Made by a program: the position numbers and the translations under genes. From assembly GCA_025999435.1 (NCBI GenBank), contig BNXH01000027.1, positions 1 to 23,731 on the forward strand: a stretch of 23,731 nucleotides of DNA, in the 5' to 3' direction. Each line of letters starts with the position of its first letter. Position 1 is the first letter of the stretch. The stretch comes from Bacteroidia bacterium (lineage in GTDB: Bacteria; Bacteroidota; Bacteroidia; Bacteroidales; Dysgonomonadaceae). A model generated the notes under the pieces. That model searched no databases, was not told the DNA's origin, and was given only the letters and a program-made list of their open reading frames with translations. Shown here piece after piece: positions 15,799 through 23,731 of the stretch.

Positions 15799-15828
15799 CA
15801 AAAATACGGTTTATTTTCTGAAATCAAA
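15799..15828 (-). promoter_or_regulatory. promoter of the 15268-15777 gene
   Basis: On the minus strand TTTG (15828-15825) and TATTTTTG (15806-15799) are 18 nt apart. The predicted start near 15792 lies downstream of the ATG at 15801 and upstream of the ATG at 15777, and so decides the start codon. Confidence 0.6.
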
Positions 15829-15875
15829 TAAATAGTAATTTCAGAAAACACTGGAAACCCGCTGAACTATATTCT

Positions 15876-15914
15876 CAGAAAAATAAGAAAGGTTGCCCTT
15901 CAGCAACCTCTCTT
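15876..15914 (-). terminator. terminator of the DUF349 gene
   Basis: AAGAAAGGTTGC (15885-15896) and GCAACCTCTCTT (15903-15914) form a 12-position stem with one A/C mismatch and a six-base loop. Read on the minus strand it is followed by TATTTTTC. Confidence 0.7.
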
Positions 15915-15934
15915 ATGGTATTGTTTGGATAAAA

Positions 15935-17977
15935 TTATACTCCTTCTATTTCATTCAGGTTTTCATCTATCGCTTCAATTTTTTTCACCAATAAATCCAA
16001 CTCATTCTTAAGGTTTTCAATTTTATTATTTACATCCTTTAATAGTCCACTGGCTCCTTTTGATGAAATAGACAAGAAATTCATATTATTTTCATATGTC
16101 TGAAGATCAGCTTTCACCTTATTGTATTGATGTAGCAGATGATCCCGTTCTTTATACAGGGATCTTTTTGGATTATCCTGCTTTGATAAGTTATCTTTAA
16201 TATTCGATTTAAACGACTCAAACCTGCGTTCGGTTTTATCCATCTTGAGCCTGTCATAGTGTGCATCTACTGCTTGATGGAACTCTTTGTATATCTTATC
16301 TTTTTCTTTGAAAGGAACAAATCCTATATTGTGCCATTCGTCGGCCAGCGCACGAACTGTAGTTAACAGCACAGATGGTTCCAAAGTTTGATCTACATTT
16401 TTAATTTTTTCTATGATTTCTTTCTTTGCGGTCAAATTGTCCAATTCCTCAGTTTTTTGAGAGGATTCGTTCTTTTTCTTTTGTTCAAAGAAATAATCAC
16501 AAGCTGATACAAATTCTTTCCATATAGCGTCGGAATATTTTCTGGGTACAGAACCTATTGTTTTCCATTCCTTTTGTATAGAAATTAGTTTGTCGGCTGT
16601 CGATTTCCAGTCGGTGTTATCTTTTAACTCCTTTGCTTGCTCACACAAAGCGCGTTTTTTATTCAGATTTACGTCCATTTCGTCTCTGACGCCTTTGAAA
16701 AATTCACTTTTCTTTTCAAAGAATGTATCGCATAAAGCACGGAATTCCTCAAATATCTGGTTGTTTACCTTTTTAGGAACAAAGCCGATAGTTTTCCATT
16801 TTGATTGAAGTTCTATCACTTCCTTACTTTTTCCATCCCAATCTTTGAAGGATGTAAGCTGACTGTAGTCGATGGCTTTTAGTGTTTCGCAAATTGAAGT
16901 CTTTGCTATCAGATTATCGTCTTCTTTCCCCTTGAGGGATTCGAAATGTACTTGATAGTTTTTGTTTATGGCTGTAGATGCGTTTTTGAAACGAGTCCAT
17001 ATTTCTTCGCGTAGTTCGCGTGCCACAGGTCCTATCTCGCGCCATTGCTGGTGAAAGTTCTGTAACTGGTGAAATGCGGATACAGAATCAGGCTCTTCTA
17101 TTAGTTTTTCTACAGATTCACAAATCGCTGTTTTAAGTTCGAGATTCTTTTTAAAGTCATAATCGCGGAATTCGTTATTGATTTTAATCAGATCATAGAA
17201 CTTTTCTGTATATATCTGGTACGATTTCCACAATTCTTTTTCTTTCGATTGGGGTACCGAAGTTATTTCGTTCCATTTTTGTTGTAAGTCTTTAAATTCC
17301 TTGTACAGCTTATTGAAATCGTCGGAACTTTCGGTCAGATTCTTTATCGAATCTATTATTTGTAACTTTTTATTATAATTATCTTCTTTTTGTCTTTCTT
17401 CTTCAGCAACCAAATTTGCCCGTTTTTCCTTAATGTCGTTGAGGAATGTTTTCAATACATCTTCGCTAGGATCGGGAGTTGGAATAAATGCATCAGCTTC
17501 ATTCCCGGCTTCAATAAATTCGACTTTTTGAGCTTCTATATTGGCAGAACGTAATTTGTAAAATGCTTGTTTAAGAGATTCTACTTCTGAGCGTGAAGGG
17601 ACACCCGGTTGAGATGACAGATTTTTTAATTTTTCTATAATCTCTTCCTTGGTCAAAGGGGATACATTCTTTGACGAAGGTTCTGGAATGGTCTCAGGAT
17701 CTGTAGATTCACTCTCTTCTGGATTCACATCTGTATCTTCAATCTTTGCGAAGTTTTCGGTCGTTGTTTCAATTTCAGTTTCTTCGATTATTGCATCGTT
17801 TTCTTCAACATCCGCAGGTACTTCGTCTGCTGCTTCGACGTCAGCTACTTTAATTGTTACAGCACTCTCTTCAACATTTGTAGATTCGATATCTACGTTT
17901 TCTTCTTTTGTTGATTCTACGTTTGCTCCTTCAGATAGATTATTCGCAGGCAATTCTGGATTTAGGTTCTCGTTCAT
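15935..17977 (-). CDS. DUF349 repeat protein
   Basis: A 680-residue, highly charged cytosolic protein. Residues 1 to about 110 are an acidic, low-complexity head rich in Glu, Asp, Val and Thr. From about 200 to 600 come five DUF349 units, each marked by a Trp and the phrase W-x-x-I-G-x-V-P or a variant: KWNEITSVPQ, QWREIGPVAR, KWKTIGFVPK, EWKTIGSVPR, EWHNIGFVPF. The C-terminus (about 600-680) is a predicted coiled coil. DUF349 has no established biochemical function. Such proteins are widespread in Bacteroidota. The gene is co-oriented with the SprE-like gene upstream, separated by 132 nt, and ends in its own terminator. There is no signal peptide, so a cytosolic location is likely. Confidence 0.88.
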   Translation of the reverse strand: MNENLNPELPANNLSEGANVESTKEENVDIESTNVEESAVTIKVADVEAADEVPADVEENDAIIEETEIETTTENFAKIEDTDVNPEESESTDPETIPEPSSKNVSPLTKEEIIEKLKNLSSQPGVPSRSEVESLKQAFYKLRSANIEAQKVEFIEAGNEADAFIPTPDPSEDVLKTFLNDIKEKRANLVAEEERQKEDNYNKKLQIIDSIKNLTESSDDFNKLYKEFKDLQQKWNEITSVPQSKEKELWKSYQIYTEKFYDLIKINNEFRDYDFKKNLELKTAICESVEKLIEEPDSVSAFHQLQNFHQQWREIGPVARELREEIWTRFKNASTAINKNYQVHFESLKGKEDDNLIAKTSICETLKAIDYSQLTSFKDWDGKSKEVIELQSKWKTIGFVPKKVNNQIFEEFRALCDTFFEKKSEFFKGVRDEMDVNLNKKRALCEQAKELKDNTDWKSTADKLISIQKEWKTIGSVPRKYSDAIWKEFVSACDYFFEQKKKNESSQKTEELDNLTAKKEIIEKIKNVDQTLEPSVLLTTVRALADEWHNIGFVPFKEKDKIYKEFHQAVDAHYDRLKMDKTERRFESFKSNIKDNLSKQDNPKRSLYKERDHLLHQYNKVKADLQTYENNMNFLSISSKGASGLLKDVNNKIENLKNELDLLVKKIEAIDENLNEIEGV

Positions 17978-18029
17978 ATAGTTAGTTTTTTTGTATACGG
18001 GCTTACCCGGTGCTTTTCACTTTGTACGG

Positions 18030-18059
18030 CAAATTAATGATTTTTTTTTGTTATTTCAA
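18030..18059 (-). promoter_or_regulatory. possible promoter of the DUF349 gene
   Basis: On the minus strand TTG (18059-18057) is followed after 19 nt by TTAATTTG (18037-18030), one base off TAnnTTTG. The predicted leader is about 45 nt. Confidence 0.4.
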
Positions 18060-18109
18060 CTATTTGGCGGTAGCTTTTTTCAATATATGCTAATAATAGC
18101 TTTTTATTG

Positions 18110-21100
18110 TCAAGAATTTCGTTCTTTTTCTCTTTGTTTCCGTTTTTCTTCAGCCTGTTTCTCCTTTTCTTTCCGTTCTTGTTCTCTCGCTTTTTCCTTG
18201 TCTTTTCGTTCTTGTTCTTTTTGACGTAAACGTTCCTTTTGGAAACGTTCTTTTTCTCTTCTTTCAGCCTCTTTTTGTTTGCGGGTATCTTCTTTTGCCT
18301 TAAGAATAGCTTTGGCTTCGTTCTTTTTCTGCTGTTCTTCCAGTTTACGTTGTTCTTCTTTTTCTTTTTGTACTGTTTTTATTGAATCTTGCACTGCTTT
18401 CTCAGCTTTTGCAATAGAGTCGTTCTTTGCTTTTTCGGCTTTCTTTATAGAATCTGTATGGTTTTTTTCAATGGCCTTTAATTCTTGTTCTCTTTGTTTA
18501 CGTAGTTTTTCGTCCTCTTTCAAAGCGGCTTTTTCTTCTTTTGTAAGATTTTCTTTATTCTTACTGAATAGGCTTTTTATTCCATCAACAGGATTATTTA
18601 TAATGTTTTCTATTCCTCCGATTACTTTACCCGCTTTTTCCAACTGGTCTTTCGATAGAATGTCATCAGCTGTTATTTCTTTTTCATTTGCAGGTTGTTT
18701 TGTTTTTTCATCTTTAGGTTGTTGATCTATAGGCCTAACCGGTTTAATATTTGTTTGAGCCGGTAGTTCCGGTTGTTCTTCTTTTTCAGGTTCTACTTTT
18801 TCTTTCTCTGTGGATTCCGGTAAAGTTTCAATATTATATTTGCCCTCTTCCCAATAAGAAACCAGTTGAGGCAACAGGTTGTTATAATGCTCGTTAAAGA
18901 ATTTTATATACTGCTCCAAACCAAGTTTGGGCATGACTGTTGTATAGTTCTCTACCGAAATAGGAACGATAAAAACAGATGGATCAATGTTTTGGATCAG
19001 CTTATTCTCATTAAAGGCTTTAGTCAGATAAGACCTTATAGCTGCAAAAGATTCAAAGCCTTTTACCTGTAATACATCATATGGAGGATCAGTGTCGAAA
19101 CTAAGGTCAAAGGTTTGTATCACGTAGTTAGAAAAATTATAATCGGCAACCTGATAAAGTAGATCGTTGCGGTCGATAGTTTTTGGTTTGAACATGTACA
19201 GAAGAATATATGGCACGTCCAATGTATCCGAATATTGCAGGGTTTTTCTTGCTCCTGCTTTTGTTGTGTCACTACTTGCATACGCTTTATCCCAATTAAA
19301 GTCTGTTATTGGGGAACCATCGGATAGTATAAGCTTACCTTCTTTCACTCTATTTAATATTTCACTTGCCAAAGGTGTAACATCAGCTTTCGGATAATCT
19401 TCCGTCAAAGAGGTCAGGTTAGTCATCAGTCCTCCGGCATCGCGGGTCTGGGCATACGTAAGAGCGTTTAACAGCGTGAAGTTAGGCATCAGATCAGTAA
19501 ATGGATATTTAGTTTTCATAGCCTGGTAATTTCTCCTTACAGTTTCAATATCAGCTTTGCGATATGCCTCATATGCTTCGTTGTACAGAGAATCCTGCAA
19601 GTTTGCCATATGCTTGAAATTCCATACGTAGTCCGGTTGTGACAAAGGTGTCGCGTATCTTCCGTCAGGAAACTCAGCCAATAATTTCGAGCGATATAAA
19701 GACATCATATTATCATTCCCTTCTTGCATGTATATAAGCAATAGTTGATAATATATTTCTTCTAAATTGGGAGTGGAAGGAAATCGCTTTATGTCTGTAT
19801 TAAATGCATCTATGGCCAGTTCCATATTGGCCAGTTTATCTTTATATATTTTACCCATATTAAACAGGGCATTTTCTATAAGTTCGTCAGATTCCCTTAT
19901 GGCTTCGGATGTCAGGGGAAGTTGTTGTAAATAATAATCGACTGAATATATGTCCTCTGATACAGGAACTTTGTTTTCCGGCTGTTTGGCTAATGTGCTG
20001 TCCGGTTTGTTCGTATCACTTTCGGTTTCAGCCACAAGGCGATCTTCAAATCCGGAAGATACTTTATTTCTTCTCCGCCAATCATCTTCGAGTTTTCGGG
20101 TTCCCCATTGTTGCTGGAATGCAATTTTACCCTGAGCTACAGCCTGATCATTATAAAAATAAAAAGAGTCTCCGGAACCGCTCTGGATCGGCCCTGTTGG
20201 GATAGCAGTCGTTGGAGGCTTAGATAAGGACGATTCTATATCTCCCCACGAAGATATGTTACCAGCCCGTTCTTCGATACGTTTTTGAGTTTCTTCTTCT
20301 TTCGCTTTTTTTTCTTCTTCCTTCTTTAACGCGGTGATCTTATCGTTTATTATCGCTAGTCGTTCTTCTTCCGGTAACCCGGCAAGATGTTGTAAGCTAT
20401 CCTGTTCTTCAACAGTCTTTACATGTACCACCAATTCATCTAAAACATCAGAACGGAGAGCTACCCGTGGGTAATCTATATGATTCTTGGTTAGCTGGGC
20501 CAATGCTTCGCTATAGCATGGTTGAGCCAAAATAAACTCACGCTGTTCAAAATATATATCGCCTAATTTTACTTGGCTTATGGCCTTGTCGTAACCATTC
20601 CGGGTGCTTTCCTTGATTGCTTTCTTGTAATTTTCTATGGCATTTAGAGTATCGGATTTCTCTAAATATATATTTCCCGTAATATAATATACTTGATCCA
20701 GATACTCTTTATTCTTCGGGCTTTTAGACATTTTAGTCAGTTGGCTGAGAGCCTTTGTTTTCCCGGGAGTATCATCTAATTGAATTTGTTGCAATTGGGC
20801 ATTGAAGGAATACTTGTATGGGGTACTCATTCCTTGGACAGAGGCGAAAGCCTTTTCTGCTTTAACCCGATCTCCTAAACCTGCATACAATTGTCCTAAA
20901 AGATATTTCATCCGGAGTTTCCGGTGTTTATCTTTTGTCTTTTTTATGGCTAGTTCGATATATGGTATAGCAGCCTCATGCTCATTGTTATAAACCAGAT
21001 AGTTGGCTTTTACCAGAGAATATAATCCAATATGCTTATCAGGAGTACCTCCTGCAAGTTCCATTTTGTGTAATATATTTCCTGCTTCGTACATCCAGCC

Positions 21101-21670
21101 CATTTCGGTATATGCGCGCGCTATCCAAAGCTGGCATTCAGCCACTATTTCGGGTTGTGAACTGTATATTTTGGTAATATAAAGAAAGGTAGTGATAGCC
21201 TGCAAATAATCTCCTTCCTGAAATTCGGCTTTGGCGAGCAACAGCCATACAACATCCATGAATGGGGTATATTCTTTTTGTTGTAGCCACGCTTGGTATT
21301 CGGAGTCGTTTCGCCTGTCGGGATCTTTTCTCGGCTTGGTTTTTATAGAGTGCAACTTTATGGCTTTTGTCGTTTTATCTATCGTAGTCGCAAAACCACC
21401 GGATGATGACTTTGTTGAAGATGAATCCGAATGTTGAGGAAAAATATAAAGTATTTGGGACAGATTTTCTTCCCGGCCTTTTTCTTTAGCCTCCAATGCT
21501 TCTTTATACGCAATTTCAGCATTGTAATGTATATTGTAACGTGTGTTTATGGAATGGTAAAAACGATTCACAGCCGTGTTCTTTTTATTAGAACAGGATG
21601 AAAAAAACAGAGATAAAAAAACAACACTGACTAAGAGTACCAGTGCGCGGATTAGATTATTTTGTGACAC
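18110..21670 (-). CDS. sprE: large TPR lipoprotein, SprE/PorW-like
   Basis: With a GTG start at 21670 the product has 1186 residues. It begins with a lipoprotein-type signal (MSQNNLIRALVLLVSVVFLS, modified Cys about 26), then the segment NRFYHSINTRYNIHYNAE (about 35-52) that resembles the N-terminus of SprE/PorW, the TPR lipoproteins of the type IX secretion system in Flavobacterium and Porphyromonas. TPR-like helices follow (for example ITGNIYLEKSDTLNAIENYK), then a long middle part, and a C-terminal tail of about 150 residues that is almost all Lys, Glu, Arg and Gln and should form a single long helix. No in-frame ATG occurs before about codon 138. The open frame extends to a TTG at 21706, but that codon lies in the probable -7 element, so GTG 21670 is the likely start. 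SprE/PorW identity is from memory of the family. Confidence 0.72.
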   Translation of the reverse strand: MSQNNLIRALVLLVSVVFLSLFFSSCSNKKNTAVNRFYHSINTRYNIHYNAEIAYKEALEAKEKGREENLSQILYIFPQHSDSSSTKSSSGGFATTIDKTTKAIKLHSIKTKPRKDPDRRNDSEYQAWLQQKEYTPFMDVVWLLLAKAEFQEGDYLQAITTFLYITKIYSSQPEIVAECQLWIARAYTEMGWMYEAGNILHKMELAGGTPDKHIGLYSLVKANYLVYNNEHEAAIPYIELAIKKTKDKHRKLRMKYLLGQLYAGLGDRVKAEKAFASVQGMSTPYKYSFNAQLQQIQLDDTPGKTKALSQLTKMSKSPKNKEYLDQVYYITGNIYLEKSDTLNAIENYKKAIKESTRNGYDKAISQVKLGDIYFEQREFILAQPCYSEALAQLTKNHIDYPRVALRSDVLDELVVHVKTVEEQDSLQHLAGLPEEERLAIINDKITALKKEEEKKAKEEETQKRIEERAGNISSWGDIESSLSKPPTTAIPTGPIQSGSGDSFYFYNDQAVAQGKIAFQQQWGTRKLEDDWRRRNKVSSGFEDRLVAETESDTNKPDSTLAKQPENKVPVSEDIYSVDYYLQQLPLTSEAIRESDELIENALFNMGKIYKDKLANMELAIDAFNTDIKRFPSTPNLEEIYYQLLLIYMQEGNDNMMSLYRSKLLAEFPDGRYATPLSQPDYVWNFKHMANLQDSLYNEAYEAYRKADIETVRRNYQAMKTKYPFTDLMPNFTLLNALTYAQTRDAGGLMTNLTSLTEDYPKADVTPLASEILNRVKEGKLILSDGSPITDFNWDKAYASSDTTKAGARKTLQYSDTLDVPYILLYMFKPKTIDRNDLLYQVADYNFSNYVIQTFDLSFDTDPPYDVLQVKGFESFAAIRSYLTKAFNENKLIQNIDPSVFIVPISVENYTTVMPKLGLEQYIKFFNEHYNNLLPQLVSYWEEGKYNIETLPESTEKEKVEPEKEEQPELPAQTNIKPVRPIDQQPKDEKTKQPANEKEITADDILSKDQLEKAGKVIGGIENIINNPVDGIKSLFSKNKENLTKEEKAALKEDEKLRKQREQELKAIEKNHTDSIKKAEKAKNDSIAKAEKAVQDSIKTVQKEKEEQRKLEEQQKKNEAKAILKAKEDTRKQKEAERREKERFQKERLRQKEQERKDKEKAREQERKEKEKQAEEKRKQREKERNS

Positions 21671-21703
21671 GTTTCGAAACAGTCTGATTCTATTATAAAA
21701 ACA

Positions 21704-21711
21704 CAAAAATA
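21704..21711 (-). promoter_or_regulatory. -7 element of the SprE-like gene
   Basis: TATTTTTG on the minus strand matches TAnnTTTG; the -33 half is not convincing. A start near 21697 leaves a leader of about 27 nt to GTG 21670. Confidence 0.45.
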
Positions 21712-21776
21712 AGCAAAATATTGTTTAGCGTTTAATTATAAGCGAAAAGTAAAGATATCGAAACCCTGAAATAATG

Positions 21777-23525
<1,749 letters not shown>

Positions 23526-23568
23526 CAGTCAACAGTCAACAACTTGTATCTCGTATCTCGTCTACTCG
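23526..23568. repeat. tandem 7-bp repeats (CAGTCAA, TATCTCG)
   Basis: CAGTCAA twice (23526-23539), CAACTTG once, TATCTCG twice (23547-23560) and TCTACTCG. The first unit is the reverse complement of the TTGACTG units at 10656-10683. An 8-bp AT inverted repeat (ACTTTTTA at 23571-23578, TAAAAAGT at 23581-23588) follows at once. Confidence 0.85.
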
Positions 23569-23610
23569 TAACTTTTTAACTAAAAAGTAACAAACTCCAC
23601 AACTAATTTT

Positions 23611-23715
23611 TAGCCGCTAGCCCCTTGCTCCCGCGGCTACCCTCTTTGTCCTCCTGACCGCAGGGAAGGATCCCGATCCCCGAAAGACAGGAGATGCTTC
23701 CTGTCGTCAGCATGA
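23611..23715. repeat. GC-rich hairpin-rich extragenic element
   Basis: About 105 nt that are clearly richer in G and C than the surroundings. It holds several inverted repeats: TAGCCGC (23611-23617) with GCGGCTA (23633-23639), CCTG/CAGG around 23653-23664, GGATC/GATCC at 23668-23679, and GACAGGA (23686-23692) with TCCTGTC (23699-23705). Read on the minus strand the last part is GTCATGCTGACGACAGGAAG followed by CATCTC, which resembles REP-like extragenic palindromes of the GTCAT...GAAGCA type (from memory). Only one copy lies in this window and it may continue beyond the edge. Confidence 0.45.
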
Positions 23716-23731
23716 CAAACCAGAAAAAACA

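Noticed and set aside
15778..15801. Upstream ATG of the small barrel gene
   Set aside because: It overlaps the -7 element of the gene's own promoter and adds polar residues before the signal peptide.
21671..21706. TTG start giving a longer SprE-like protein
   Set aside because: The TTG lies inside a TAnnTTTG element, so it would not be in the transcript; GTG 21670 gives a cleaner signal peptide.

Overview
The window is AT-rich chromosomal DNA from a member of the Bacteroidota, most likely order Bacteroidales and probably near Dysgonomonas or Parabacteroides. The genus is an inference from protein style, not a measured match. Supporting signs are several good matches to the Bacteroidota promoter (TTTG about 20 nt upstream of TAnnTTTG), few Shine-Dalgarno sequences, lipoprotein and outer-membrane genes, a SprE/PorW-like T9SS lipoprotein, and Bacteroidota-type PyrE, ArgH, SerB, MnmA and AlaS.

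Layout. 1-136: end of a FeoB-associated Cys-rich membrane protein. 144-412: a stand-alone RNA gene with its own promoter and terminator that folds into a rod with a large central bubble, the architecture of 6S RNA. 524-2947: operon pyrE / SRPBCC protein / argH, closed by a terminator. 2996-4216: two-ACT-domain serB. 4318-6468 (minus): a membrane-anchored TPR protein and a U32-family tRNA-hydroxylation enzyme (TrhP-like). 6629-8329 (minus): a VWA-domain lipoprotein, divergent from mnmA (8509-9582, plus), which is followed by a TRIC-type channel gene. 10300-11658 (minus): an M23 peptidase and a small MerR regulator, divergent from alaS (11839-14454). 14525-15777: two convergent small outer-membrane beta-barrel candidates. 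15935-21670 (minus): a DUF349 protein and a very large SprE/PorW-like TPR lipoprotein. 21777-23390 (minus): an ABC-F ATPase with a degenerate second ATPase half. 23391-23731: intergenic, with heptamer repeats and a GC-rich hairpin-rich element.

Most genes are core housekeeping: pyrimidine, arginine and serine synthesis; tRNA charging and wobble modification (AlaS, MnmA, TrhP-like); and envelope functions. No mobile element, CRISPR array, phage or defence island is visible. The less ordinary content lies between genes: the 6S-like RNA, a scattered set of intergenic tandem repeats mostly with 7-bp units (one unit, CAGTCAA, occurs at two loci 13 kb apart), and the GC-rich element at the right edge. 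I did not find a clear new multi-gene system.
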